DNA from: Peronospora farinosa
Taxonomy: Eukaryota > Oomycota > Peronosporomycetes > Peronosporales > Peronosporaceae
NCBI GenBank assembly: GCA_947646735.1
Contig: CANTFK010000228.1
Span: 248,001-312,000, forward strand
Direction of reading: 5' to 3'
Length of the DNA: 64,000 bases
Shown here: positions 31,600 through 40,906 of the stretch, piece after piece
Layout: the number at the start of each line of letters is the position of its first letter
How positions within the stretch are numbered: position 1 is the first letter of the stretch
The notes under the pieces: generated by a model
What the model was told of the DNA's origin: nothing
The model's database searches: none
What the model saw: only the letters and a program-made list of their open reading frames with translations
Translations under genes and position numbers: made by a program

Positions 31600-32595
31600 A
31601 TGATCGAATCTGAAGTGGCCGAGACGCTCATGAGCTTGTCAGCACCCGACGAGCGCAAATTTACTGACAATCCGCTGTATGCACCCGAGCCGCCGTCTTC
31701 TTGGCAAGCCAACAAGAAACGCGCCTTTGCAGCCTTTGATGCAAGTGTTGCTAACTCGTTACCCTCGTCCAACTTTCTTCAGTCGCACGCTGAGTCATAC
31801 AGCTCGCCAATGTCGCTCCTGCAGCTCAAGATCCACGGGCGTCCGCTCACGTCCATGATCCCTGGCCGGGACGACGCTGACAGCAGCAGTAGCGACGTCG
31901 ACATGGACGCTAGCGACGCCATTGATCCGATCTCGGAGCATCACACGTGGTCATTCTATCGCTCTTCCTTTGATGGCCTCGTGGCTGCTGCAGTCTCCAC
32001 CCATGACGACAATGACACCTACTCGTCGTCTAACAGCCGACCCATTTCGATTCCCAAACGCGGTGGCAACACTCATAGGTATCGTGAGCCGTCGTCGTCG
32101 TCGCTTGATCGTACACATACGTCTTCGTATGGCAAGAAGCACAAGGCATGCAGTTTATCGCGCGTGCAGGAGGACGAGTCTTTCCTTGGTCGCGACTGCA
32201 GTCCCACGGGTGTCGAAGAGGAAGACACGTGGTACGATAGCGACTACAAGCAACGCATGCGTTTGGCATCGGTGTGCTCGTCCGAAGGTAGCGAGTACGG
32301 TGGTCTTGGTCGTCAGCATTTGGAGGAGTTTATCCGCATGGAGATCTCAGCGGCCAACGAGAGCGAGCAGCACAGAGATGGCTCGTTTGATGGCAAGTAC
32401 ATTGGCAGCTACTCGCCAGAAGCTCGAAGAAAACGCATCGAACGTTTTTTTGAAAAGCGCAAACGCCGCGTGTGGGCCAAGAAAGTGGACTACGACGTCC
32501 GCAAGAACTTTGCCAACTCACGCTTGCGCGTCAAGGGTCGTTTCGTGAAGAAAGAGGATGAGGAGCTGCTGTGTCAACTTTTGAGCTACATGTGA
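31600..32595 (+). CDS. CCT-motif (CONSTANS-like) protein
   Basis: Intronless 331-residue protein. The C-terminus at about residues 272-318 is a CCT motif: ARRKRIERFFEKRKRRVWAK, then KVDYDVRKNFANSRLRVKGR and FVKKEDEE. This matches the family pattern RxxRIxRFxxKRxxR...YxxRKxxAxxRxRxKGRF. The rest is Ser/Asp-rich and poorly ordered. In plants CCT proteins are nuclear and bind DNA through NF-Y subunits. Similar single-CCT proteins exist in oomycetes with unknown roles, so nuclear localisation and transcriptional function here are inferred. Confidence 0.85.
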   Translation: MIESEVAETLMSLSAPDERKFTDNPLYAPEPPSSWQANKKRAFAAFDASVANSLPSSNFLQSHAESYSSPMSLLQLKIHGRPLTSMIPGRDDADSSSSDVDMDASDAIDPISEHHTWSFYRSSFDGLVAAAVSTHDDNDTYSSSNSRPISIPKRGGNTHRYREPSSSSLDRTHTSSYGKKHKACSLSRVQEDESFLGRDCSPTGVEEEDTWYDSDYKQRMRLASVCSSEGSEYGGLGRQHLEEFIRMEISAANESEQHRDGSFDGKYIGSYSPEARRKRIERFFEKRKRRVWAKKVDYDVRKNFANSRLRVKGRFVKKEDEELLCQLLSYM

Positions 32596-32939
32596 GGACG
32601 AGAACTTACGTGATGTGTTCTTCGTTGCTTTGCTTTCCCACCCGTCATAGTGTAGTTGTATAGAGAATGCATTGGGTCTAGCCCATCTGCATGTACGTAG
32701 CGGCTACTTGCCTTTAGCATTATCAACAAACAATAAGATTTTATTGAAATATTGATCCCATTAGACCGTGAAGAAGATCACCTTGTGGTGCTAGTACGAC
32801 ACGACAAAAACACATCAACCTTTGGGGCCAATAGGGCAGATTGTTGAGAGACCTTTGTGGCTGCACATCGGCACGTAGCCATCGTCACAATCGGCGCAGT
32901 CGATTGCAGGTACCATCTGGTATAGATGCACTTACCAAG
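32596..32939. other. Spacer, no gene seen
   Basis: 3' flank of the CCT gene with an AT-rich stretch around 32730. No ORF or RNA is supported. Confidence 0.4.
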
Positions 32940-33028
32940 CATCGTCGTACCGGTATCTATGCATCGTCGTACCGGTATCTATTCATCGTCGTACCGGTAT
33001 CTATTCATTTGTCAAACCGGTATCGATT
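32940..33028. repeat. 22-bp tandem repeat, four units
   Basis: Three near-identical units and one degenerate unit share the core accggtatct, each preceded by catcgtcgt in the first three. The array ends about 80 bp before the PIG-T start codon. Confidence 0.9.
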
Positions 33029-33109
33029 GATAGTATGTGCACTACCCAAAAAAAGCCCAAGCTAATTGTGTGTCGCACACGAATACGCGAGACACTGCCT
33101 CACAATAAG

Positions 33110-34684
33110 ATGCCGCTCATTGCGCTCCTGCTGTGCTTGTGCTCGCTGCCCGGTGCCGCTCGTGCCGTGTTTACAGAGCAGTTAACACTACGTCCTCTTC
33201 CTGCTATTAACCAGGTTCTTGGACGCTTTGAGTTTTCTGTGGATGAGAATTCTCGTCCTGACAATGGCGTCTCGCTCTTCCCTAATGTATTGCGTCAAAT
33301 CCTCGAGAAACACGACGCTGAGTCGTTTCATCTCACGTTTTCCGTTGGTAAATACGTGGATTGGCGCTACGGCTCATCACAAAGCGTTAACGGCTCTGGA
33401 TTCACCCACGCGCCCTTTGGTACGCGGCTACAAGTCGTTTTACGTGGCGATACCAACGCCCAACAGCGCTGGAGAGGTATCACATCAGAGCTCGGCGGCA
33501 TCTTCTCGGCATCACTGAGTCAGATGAATGAGGCAGTCGTGACTGGGCTGCTACCATCTTCAACACCACAAGAGCTGGGTGCTTTCCCGATGACCAATGC
33601 TGACTCAGAGCACGTGTTCCTACACGGTTCGCTGGCTCGCGAGGAGCTCTGCACAGAGAATTTGACACCCTGGCTCAAGATGTTGCCATGTCGAGCCATT
33701 TCTGGGCTTGGATCTCTGATTGACCCTATTAATGCCTTATCAGGGGAGTATCTGTCCATGTCGCTATTAGCAAAGAGATCGTCGGACAACCGTTGGATTC
33801 TTCGACAGCATCTGACGACGGTGCAAAGTTTCAACGAACATAACAAAGAACGTTGGAGTCTTGGCTCTTTATTCTTTGCAAACGGCGAGTCCAGCACTGA
33901 TATTTGTGCGTGTCCGCTCGCAGAAGAGAGTGTTATTCAAACGGAAGATATGGAGTCGTCGAATGTTGTGACTACCGATCTTCGTGAGACACCTGTTTCT
34001 CTTTTTACCCCATGGTTTAAAGACTGGGAAAGTGCGGTGAAAGAAGCCTCTTTGAGAGACAGCTACAAGGCGCAACGGGATGTGGTGTCTGTACATCGCT
34101 TTGCTACTGGGTACGGCCAAGTCCGCGGGGGCATCGCAGTGCAGCTGCAGAATAATCACCCGTCATGTGATATGCATGTCACGTATCATGATGTTATCCC
34201 ATGGTACCTTCGTATTTACTTTCATACGTTCCAAGCGACTATTGATGGAAATGAGCTGAAGGCACAAGAATTGATCCAATCGTTTGAGTTTGTGCCAGCC
34301 GAATTGCGAAGTCAACCCAACCAGTTGCGCCTCAAAGCGTTTCTGCCGGCCAACAATACGCTGGTTTTCTCGCTTCAGATGGAAAAGGTGTTCTTGCGCC
34401 TATCAGAGCATCCACCCGATGCCAACCGGGGTTTTGACATCTCTTCTGGTGTGGCAACCTTTCAGGTTGACTCGAAGTGTGGCAAGAACACTGGGTCTCT
34501 GTTTTTCACCACCACGTTGTACACGGAGCCCTTGCTCGTGCCGCTGCCTACGCCTGACTTTAGCATGCCGTATAATGTAATTACAATGACGTCGACTGTC
34601 GTCGCTTTCTTCGTGGGCACGATGCTCAACGCACTCCTGCGGAAGGCGCCGCGGTTGAAGCAAATAATGACAACTAGCCCATAG
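33110..34684 (+). CDS. PIGT: GPI transamidase subunit PIG-T (Gpi16)
   Basis: Subunit of the ER-membrane complex that attaches GPI anchors to protein C-termini. PIG-T stabilises the complex and is disulphide-linked to the catalytic PIG-K. The 524-residue protein starts at MPLIALLLCLCSLPGAARAV, a clear signal peptide; an in-frame ATG 75 bases upstream would bury it. Family features include FTEQLTLRPLP, LTFSVGKYVDWRYG, the conserved ENLTPWLKMLPCR (whose cysteine is the candidate partner of PIG-K), GRGQVRGGIAVQLQN-like FATGYGQVRGGIAVQLQNNH, and PWYLRIYFHTF. One C-terminal transmembrane helix (about 487-510, VITMTSTVVAFFVGTMLNAL) is followed by a short basic tail. It has no introns. Confidence 0.92.
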   Translation: MPLIALLLCLCSLPGAARAVFTEQLTLRPLPAINQVLGRFEFSVDENSRPDNGVSLFPNVLRQILEKHDAESFHLTFSVGKYVDWRYGSSQSVNGSGFTHAPFGTRLQVVLRGDTNAQQRWRGITSELGGIFSASLSQMNEAVVTGLLPSSTPQELGAFPMTNADSEHVFLHGSLAREELCTENLTPWLKMLPCRAISGLGSLIDPINALSGEYLSMSLLAKRSSDNRWILRQHLTTVQSFNEHNKERWSLGSLFFANGESSTDICACPLAEESVIQTEDMESSNVVTTDLRETPVSLFTPWFKDWESAVKEASLRDSYKAQRDVVSVHRFATGYGQVRGGIAVQLQNNHPSCDMHVTYHDVIPWYLRIYFHTFQATIDGNELKAQELIQSFEFVPAELRSQPNQLRLKAFLPANNTLVFSLQMEKVFLRLSEHPPDANRGFDISSGVATFQVDSKCGKNTGSLFFTTTLYTEPLLVPLPTPDFSMPYNVITMTSTVVAFFVGTMLNALLRKAPRLKQIMTTSP

Positions 34685-34824
34685 ACGTTGAAGTAATGAC
34701 AAACCCACGACATACGATCTTAAATATACACAATGTCGTTCGCGTACGTTATCTCCTCTCGAGACTCTATTCGCTTGATTGGAGGTTTGCCACGACAATG
34801 TTACATCACGCTCTTGCACGCCGG

Positions 34825-36585
34825 TCAATGCGGCGATATACGTTGTTTAACGTTAACATTGTCATTACGATGCGTAGTGACAGACATTGCGTAGTTTCTA
34901 CCCGACTCAATAGCGCCGCAAATAAGGCAAAAGAAGGCCCAAAGAGTCCACAATAATACAATACGGTATCCAATACGGTATGTACAGGCAGCATTGCACG
35001 ATCTGACACTTGCAAGAGCACCGGTGTCTATATCATTGTCTGCACTCGGGTCGATGATGAAATTCATGATCAAGCCAGGAACATAGTTTGACGCTGCATA
35101 TCCGAAAAGGTTGTAGCTGGCGTACGCAACTGAAGAGGCAAGTGGGCGCAACCGCGGCGGGGCTGCAGAAATGACGATGCCCGAGCAAGCTGGAAGGATG
35201 CTACCTCCGCAGAACAGCATCAGCCATAGGAATATCGCGATGTGAAAAGTGTTGTGTAAAAAAGACACAGGCAAAGCCGCGAGGCAGCTGCCTCCTCCGA
35301 GCAACATGCAAACACGCAGTGCTCGCATTTGATGGTATGGACCTGAATATCCACCGAACTGATCGATGAGCCAACCACCGAAAAATACACCCATGATGGG
35401 GCCTGTGCCACTTACCAAAAGGTAAGCCACGTGAATCTCGTACATCGAATCGTTTGTATTGGTCTCCAAGTACAGTGTCGTCCAAAATTGAACACCAGCG
35501 ACAACGAAAAACAGTCCTGACAGGCCCATAACGATAAACACGTAGACTTTGTGCTGCAGCAACAGCCTCAAATTGCTCCACCTCGATGTGTTTTCTTCTT
35601 TCTCGTGCGATTCCAATAATCGCAATCTGCTGCCATTGGATGCGTTGCTATGCTTTTTGTGACTCATCAAAATGTGTTCGGCATCATCACACGTTGTAGG
35701 TATACTGTTTTCAGCGCTAGTATCCTCGTCCTCGTCAGTGTTCACAATGACGATGGAGCGGCGACGAGTTGAGCGAAGTCGAATATGTTCCGGAGGCACA
35801 AGAAAGATCAGGATCGACAATGGGAGGATTAGCACAAATTGAGTCAGAAATGGCCAGCGCCAACAGTAGAGACCGTGGCATAGCCTCATGGATACGTCGT
35901 CAATGCCGTCAACAAGATCGTCGGTCGCACTGACCTCCAGCGCTGCATGGGACAAAGTGGGTACGATACTATTTAATACCGTCATAGCCACCTCTGGTCC
36001 TCGTGACGCCAGCCATATGGTGACAGATCCGGCAAAGTAGCCTAACGTGATGCCAACGGGCACTGCACCTTGCAGATAACTCATCCACGTGCCTCGCTTG
36101 GCCTTTGGCGCATAGTCATGGACCCATAGCGGCGAATACACGCAGCTGAAGGCTTGAGACAAACCAACGAGGCCACGCAATGTAATGAGAAGCGACTTGG
36201 AGTACCAGGTCATCGTGGGAGTGCATGCAAGACCCAGTACTGCCAAGTTGTTGACCACGAGTGAGACACCAAGCAAAAGGCGAACATCAAAGCGACGAAA
36301 GAGTGTGCTGCACCAGGGAGACGCCAATGAGATTGTTATGTACACAATAGCGCCTAGTAGTCCCTGTTCCTGTGGATTAAGGCGGAATGTGAGCGTAAAT
36401 TGCTGCAGTAGCGATGGCACGGCGCCCGCCTCAAGGTACATGAATACTTGCGTGAGAATAAGAAACTTGAACAGGTACTCAGACGGATCTTTTCGAGGCG
36501 TAACAGACGGTAATAACGGAGATATTTCCATCGACCCATAGCCGGCGGAGCTTAATTGGATACGTGAAGAGGCGGAGGCAGCCAT
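34825..36585 (-). CDS. Major facilitator superfamily transporter, Spinster-like
   Basis: 586-residue polytopic membrane protein with about 12 hydrophobic helices, for example FLILTQVFMYLEAGAVPSLL, IVYITISLASPWCSTLF and VPVGITLGYFAGSVTIWLAS. A long hydrophilic loop lies between the two halves (about 275-335). FRRFDVRLLLG after helix 2 and LRGLVGLSQAF...VHDYAPKAKRGTWMS in the helix 4-5 region match MFS signatures and the Spinster branch. Spinster-type carriers move sphingosine-1-phosphate, lysolipids or other small lipids; the substrate here cannot be told. The N-terminus MAASASSRIQLSSAGYGSME is cytosolic and Ser-rich. It converges with PIG-T, the stop codons lying about 140 bp apart. Confidence 0.85.
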   Translation of the reverse strand: MAASASSRIQLSSAGYGSMEISPLLPSVTPRKDPSEYLFKFLILTQVFMYLEAGAVPSLLQQFTLTFRLNPQEQGLLGAIVYITISLASPWCSTLFRRFDVRLLLGVSLVVNNLAVLGLACTPTMTWYSKSLLITLRGLVGLSQAFSCVYSPLWVHDYAPKAKRGTWMSYLQGAVPVGITLGYFAGSVTIWLASRGPEVAMTVLNSIVPTLSHAALEVSATDDLVDGIDDVSMRLCHGLYCWRWPFLTQFVLILPLSILIFLVPPEHIRLRSTRRRSIVIVNTDEDEDTSAENSIPTTCDDAEHILMSHKKHSNASNGSRLRLLESHEKEENTSRWSNLRLLLQHKVYVFIVMGLSGLFFVVAGVQFWTTLYLETNTNDSMYEIHVAYLLVSGTGPIMGVFFGGWLIDQFGGYSGPYHQMRALRVCMLLGGGSCLAALPVSFLHNTFHIAIFLWLMLFCGGSILPACSGIVISAAPPRLRPLASSVAYASYNLFGYAASNYVPGLIMNFIIDPSADNDIDTGALASVRSCNAACTYRIGYRIVLLWTLWAFFCLICGAIESGRNYAMSVTTHRNDNVNVKQRISPH

Positions 36586-37181
36586 GGCATTGAAATGAAG
36601 ACTAAACCCCTCGACTGAGTGTTAGGACTACTTCAGATAAATGGCTAAGTCCATGAAACAGATGGTATGAAAATCCGGCTACTTCGTTATATCTCTCTTT
36701 TGTTATATTAGACAAGCAAGGTACCAACAACATCATGGCGTTTCGTAATATATTGGTGACGGTTCACGTAGCCAACACTTTTTGAAAAATTCTGTGGTGT
36801 AAAAGTTTTATTGTATAGCTTGTATGGTTGTCAACTTGGAATGCTCCAGTCTTCGAAACGATATAGTTGTGGTTTGACAATGATGCAACCTATCGGCTGC
36901 ATTGTACGTGATTAGCAAGCATGTATGGCATACCGGCAATCTTAGGCACTACGTCTTTACTGTTTCCTGCATACTCTACGCTCCACTATTTCCCAGCACA
37001 AGGATGTATCAATACAAAGAAAGATGTATGTAACGCATGACCACCGGTCAGTGCGAGGGTCCCATTTAATCTATTTGTTCGTACTCTACACCTCAGAAAT
37101 CATCACGCATGGCAACGTTTTGTCGTCGTGATGATGGTCGCTTCAGTACGCACCAAGTCACAGCTCTTCTTGTCATTGTCA
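36586..37181. other. Spacer, no gene seen
   Basis: Contains the MFS gene promoter and the 3' flank of the small protein at 37182. No repeat or RNA is recognised. Confidence 0.4.
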
Positions 37182-37454
37182 TCAGTCCTTGGTGGCGTGT
37201 ACGACACGAGCCTCACGTTGACATGCGTTGGCGAGACGCGCCTGTGCGCGTTGGCGCTGGAATAAGATCCAGTCTTGAGTTTCCAGCTCATCCTCTGTGT
37301 CTTCACCACCAGAGCCATCGTCGTTCTCGTCCACGAGTCCACTGGCGTAAAAGTCCCAAAGAGGGTTGGCAGGTGCCATGTCCCCTGAGTTGACGGACGC
37401 CGTCACGCGGCATTGCAATGGACTCAGTCCCTTGGCGCTGACCGTTGTCGACAT
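37182..37454 (-). CDS. Small acidic protein, unknown
   Basis: Candidate 90-residue protein starting MSTTVSAKGLSPLQCR. It has a central NPLWDFYASGLVDEN, an acidic run DDGSGGEDTEDELETQDW, and a basic helical end FQRQRAQARLANACQREAR. The aromatic plus acidic arrangement looks like a short linear-motif protein rather than noise, but I do not recognise it. The true start may lie in an upstream exon. Confidence 0.4.
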   Translation of the reverse strand: MSTTVSAKGLSPLQCRVTASVNSGDMAPANPLWDFYASGLVDENDDGSGGEDTEDELETQDWILFQRQRAQARLANACQREARVVHATKD

Positions 37455-37804
37455 ATGGAAACCTTGGCTGGGATTGTCGACCGCAGTCGCTTGAGCGCGG
37501 GGAGTCGTGACGCTGTGTCAGCAAAAGAATAAATAGCTGCCACTCACGTGACTCTCAAGTCGGTGTCGACTCGCTTCAGATGAAAGAAACTGCATACTTG
37601 TGCCCATCTCTACCAGTGAATTCAAAGTGTCGCACACGGTATCACTGACGTCTGTGGGATTCCTTGTCGGACCTTGTCAGTCTATACCAGTGTGACTACA
37701 TAATGTAAAATATCCCTTTGTGGTGGTGCACAGACGCGATGGTCACAACCACGTGGGAGCAACGACATGCTGAGCAAACGATTAACGTCATTATGTGTCT
37801 GTTG
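37455..37804. other. Spacer, no gene seen
   Basis: Lies between two minus-strand genes. Nothing is recognised. Confidence 0.35.
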
Positions 37805-38641
37805 CTACACGAAAAGAAGGTTGTACGAGTCGTCTACTACCACGACTGCTTCGCGGATGCCATCGCTTGACACAGACAAAGAGGCGGCTTCCGTTGTCTG
37901 ATGGATACTGCCTTTGCCACGCTTGCCCTTGCTCATCTTCCGCTGAACGCCATCAACAAGCTCGCGCGCGTTCTTGGGGAGCTGTTCATTGCGCGCAATC
38001 TTCACGTCAATGAACTGTTGGTTGTCCAGATCTAGTGCCATGGTAATAGGGCGTCTACTGCTAGTGTCTTGTTTGTCGACCTGTTCCTCGTCGTAGAAAT
38101 ACTGTTCAGCATCCAGTACGCGAGTACGCTCTGTCCCCGTCTCATCGAGCCGTACGAGCTCCTCCATATGCTGCTGCGCGGCGTGGTCTGCCGTACCCGC
38201 ATCCGCCTCATAACGTAGCTCAGTATCGCAGAAGACACAGCGTCGCTCGCCATTGTACTCGATCCTGCCGCATCGCAAGCAGTTAATCACGAGCGCATTG
38301 TTCAGTAGCGTCGTCACGGCCTTCTTCTTGTTCTTCTTACTGGATTGAAGGCTCGCATGCTCCGCAGTTGGTCGACGGACCAGTCTCTCTTGTCCCTTTG
38401 TTGCTATTGTTACTGTTCCTTGAGCATTTGGATTAGCAAGTGATGTCTCAGGTAAAAACAGCCGGGTGCTGATGTGCTCTGCTCGCGTCACGGGGATGCC
38501 AAGCAGCTCAATGAGGTAGCTACATGCCTCCTGCTTTGAGTTAAAAGTACTTGTGATATAGGCCACAATCTCATCCACCTCCGCAAAGCCCAAGGCACTT
38601 ACAAGCTCACTTTTAAGCCACGTCGTGGTCTCAGTGTCCAT
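37805..38641 (-). CDS. TRIP4: TRIP4/ASC-1-like zinc-finger protein
   Basis: 278-residue relative of activating signal cointegrator 1, a component of the ASCC helicase complex used in ribosome-quality control and transcription coactivation. The N-terminal helical domain (WLKSELVSALGFAEVDEIVA, TSTFNSKQEACSYLIELLG) matches the TRIP4 N-domain. The C2HC5 zinc finger reads NALVINCLRCGRIEYNGERR then CVFCDTEL. Downstream, MALDLDNQQFIDVKIARNEQ and DDSYNLLFV are conserved TRIP4-type segments. The C-terminal ASCH domain of human TRIP4 is absent, as in short fungal and protist relatives. It is divergent from the gene at 38718, with 76 bp between start codons. Confidence 0.85.
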   Translation of the reverse strand: MDTETTTWLKSELVSALGFAEVDEIVAYITSTFNSKQEACSYLIELLGIPVTRAEHISTRLFLPETSLANPNAQGTVTIATKGQERLVRRPTAEHASLQSSKKNKKKAVTTLLNNALVINCLRCGRIEYNGERRCVFCDTELRYEADAGTADHAAQQHMEELVRLDETGTERTRVLDAEQYFYDEEQVDKQDTSSRRPITMALDLDNQQFIDVKIARNEQLPKNARELVDGVQRKMSKGKRGKGSIHQTTEAASLSVSSDGIREAVVVVDDSYNLLFV

Positions 38642-38717
38642 TCTGATGCTTAGATAGATATAAAGCTACTAATACTGCCACAAGAAACTCAACATGGCTA
38701 CACTATGATTACGGAAA

Positions 38718-39221
38718 ATGTCCTTCTTGTTAGGAGATGACTATGCTAGCAGTAGTAGCGAGAGTGAGAGCGATAGAGAAGAGAGTGTAACGAAGCAAAC
38801 AACGAGAAAGGAGACGAATAGCAACACGAAGCCTCTGACACAGCTATTACCGTCAGCTGACAGCGTCTTGTCTAGTGTGGCCACGTCTACGGCCTCGTTC
38901 TTGCCGCCGAACACTAGTGCTACGTTTCATAGTACCGTCAAGTCTTTTAACTTGATTGTCGAACAGGAATCACAACGTCAAGAACAGAAGAAAGAACAGC
39001 GAGAGCAACACCCCGAGGTTCAGCGCGTGAAGACAAGCAGAATCAACCGAAAGCGACCGATGCAGGAAGCGGTATCGAGAGAGCCGTCAATAAAGCGCGA
39101 GAAAAAAGACGCGAAGGAGCGGGTAAAGAGTCAAAGAATGAAAGGTCAATCAGGTATTGGCTCCGATTTTCGTGGCTGGAAGCCAGAGACCGAGATGGTA
39201 CTTCGCCAACAGTTCGACTAA
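38718..39221 (+). CDS. Lys/Glu-rich nuclear-type protein, unknown
   Basis: 167-residue intronless protein. It starts MSFLLGDDYASSSSESESDR, has a Ser/Thr-rich middle, then a long charged helix (EQESQRQEQKKEQREQHPEV) with basic clusters (RINRKRP, IKREKKDAKERVK). It ends IGSDFRGWKPETEMVLRQQF-D. The aromatic C-terminal block looks conserved and may bind a partner. I do not recognise the family; nuclear localisation is inferred from the basic clusters. Confidence 0.6.
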   Translation: MSFLLGDDYASSSSESESDREESVTKQTTRKETNSNTKPLTQLLPSADSVLSSVATSTASFLPPNTSATFHSTVKSFNLIVEQESQRQEQKKEQREQHPEVQRVKTSRINRKRPMQEAVSREPSIKREKKDAKERVKSQRMKGQSGIGSDFRGWKPETEMVLRQQFD

Positions 39222-39571
39222 AGCTGTATTGGATGTTATGCATCGTTAACTGAGTTAGCTATTGGAGCTAGCTCTGTTCTTAGTCGACAAGATGTGGACT
39301 AAATGGATCAAGGTGCGCGAGCGGGACGCGACGAATGTCACTAGATTATGACAGTTCCATAACTTTACCAAACTTCTTCGTCATTATCGTTGGCTTTGGA
39401 AAAAAAAGATCGTGGCTCAGCATATCCTTGTGTCCATTTAGTTTGAGGATGACACGAGCGGACTGTTAACTAGTGTTCCATTAGCACGAGATGCTCTAAG
39501 TCTTTCATTCCCTGTTTTACTAATTACAATTTTGTGTCTCACCCTTAACGAGTCGGTATTGCAGTATGTTG
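39222..39571. other. Spacer between convergent genes
   Basis: No ORF, repeat or RNA is supported. Confidence 0.4.
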
Positions 39572-40646
39572 CTACATACCTGTAGTGGTCGTCGGTGGAG
39601 ACTTCAAGAAGATGGACTTGCCATCGTGTGAGACCAATTTCCCTCCTTGGTGACGATCACACCAGCCACCGCCATTGCGTGCTCGCCAAAAGAAAACATA
39701 TGAATAGAGATTGCGCTTAGTAGGCACATGATCCACTGCGTATTTAAGTGCATCTTCGCCATTGCCCTGTTGGAACGGGTAGTCAATCCACTTGAACTTG
39801 CTAAGCTTTGGATTGTTGTCCTTCTCGCCAATCATGTGGTTGCAAGTATTGAGGTAGATGTATGGGCGGTAGGTCTGTGGATGCAGTTCCCAATCTACGA
39901 TTGAAATCTCTGCGCTATAGTGATGCATCAGAGAAAACCACTTGCCAATGTTCTTCTTCTCTCCCTGTGCCCACTGCTGTTTACCGCCATAGTCCTGTGA
40001 GAAGATGGTGGCCCAGGGCACAGCAGCATTGGGATTCAAGTCGACGTTTCTGTACATTGCACACCATAACGTGATGGACGTGATGAGTGATACAAACTAG
40101 AGACAACAAAACTGTACCGACGTACCGAAACTCCATGTAATTGATGTCGGCCGTGCGCTTGTACGTCCGTCGATTATAGGTGCGGTAGCACAGTGTAGCT
40201 AGTGTGTTCTCAATCTCTTCATATACACGATTGTAGCTGGATTCACCTGCAAAGACAATGCAGAGTTTACACACGAGGTGATCGGACTGATCATCATGCA
40301 TGAAGCGAAAGAAAACCTTGATCAGGTCGTTGTGGTTCTTGATATCCACGTCTGGCTGTACAAAGATAGGCAGACAACGATGTAGCCACGCGAGCTCTTC
40401 GTCTGTAGGCTTTAAGGAGAAACATGTAGACGACATGGAGCCATCACTATCGGTCGACATGGGCGCGTCTAAAGTCGGGCCCATGAAGGAGGAATTATCG
40501 GAAAATGACGCTTGACAATGAGGTAGTGCTGACTTCACAAGGCTATTGTCACAACAATTTTGAGATCCGCTAAGAGGGGTAGGTGTTTTGTAGTAGTGAA
40601 AGCAACATGTTGCACCGAATACCGACGACGGTCGGTGGCACGACAA
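39572..40646 (-). CDS. Conserved-looking protein of unknown family
   Basis: Two exons (40126-40646, 39572-40049; donor cg|gtacgt, acceptor gtacag|a) give 332 residues. After a Cys/Ser-rich N-terminus the chain is ordered throughout: DEELAWLHRCLPIFVQPDVD, FFRFMHDDQSDHLVCKLCIV, YMEFRNVDLNPNAAVPWATI, DWELHPQTYRPYIYLNTCNH and NLYSYVFFWRARNGGGWCDR. It is rich in aromatic residues and Cys/His, which suggests a compact globular enzyme-like or metal-binding fold. There is no signal peptide or membrane segment. I do not recognise it and assign no function. Confidence 0.75.
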
Positions 40647-40906
40647 CTGAAGAGTTTAAAAATTTATTTCCTACCAGCTTTATTACACTTGAGATTTCGC
40701 AATTGAAGCGACAATTTTTTGTGGCCGCGTTTTATGTCAATATTATTATTCTTTGGTAGAGGTTCTTTCGTATATGCCTATCTGGAGGCTTACTTAAGTA
40801 CGCATTGGCTTGAAGTACAGCTGTTACTATTTTCACGTGGATCACATTACATTAGATACATGTATAGATCGGACATTTGACAATTCGTGGAGACCGTCAT
40901 AGGCAG

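Noticed and set aside
32940..33028. CRISPR array from the 22-bp repeats
   Set aside because: Units are directly adjacent with no unique spacers and the genome is nuclear eukaryotic.
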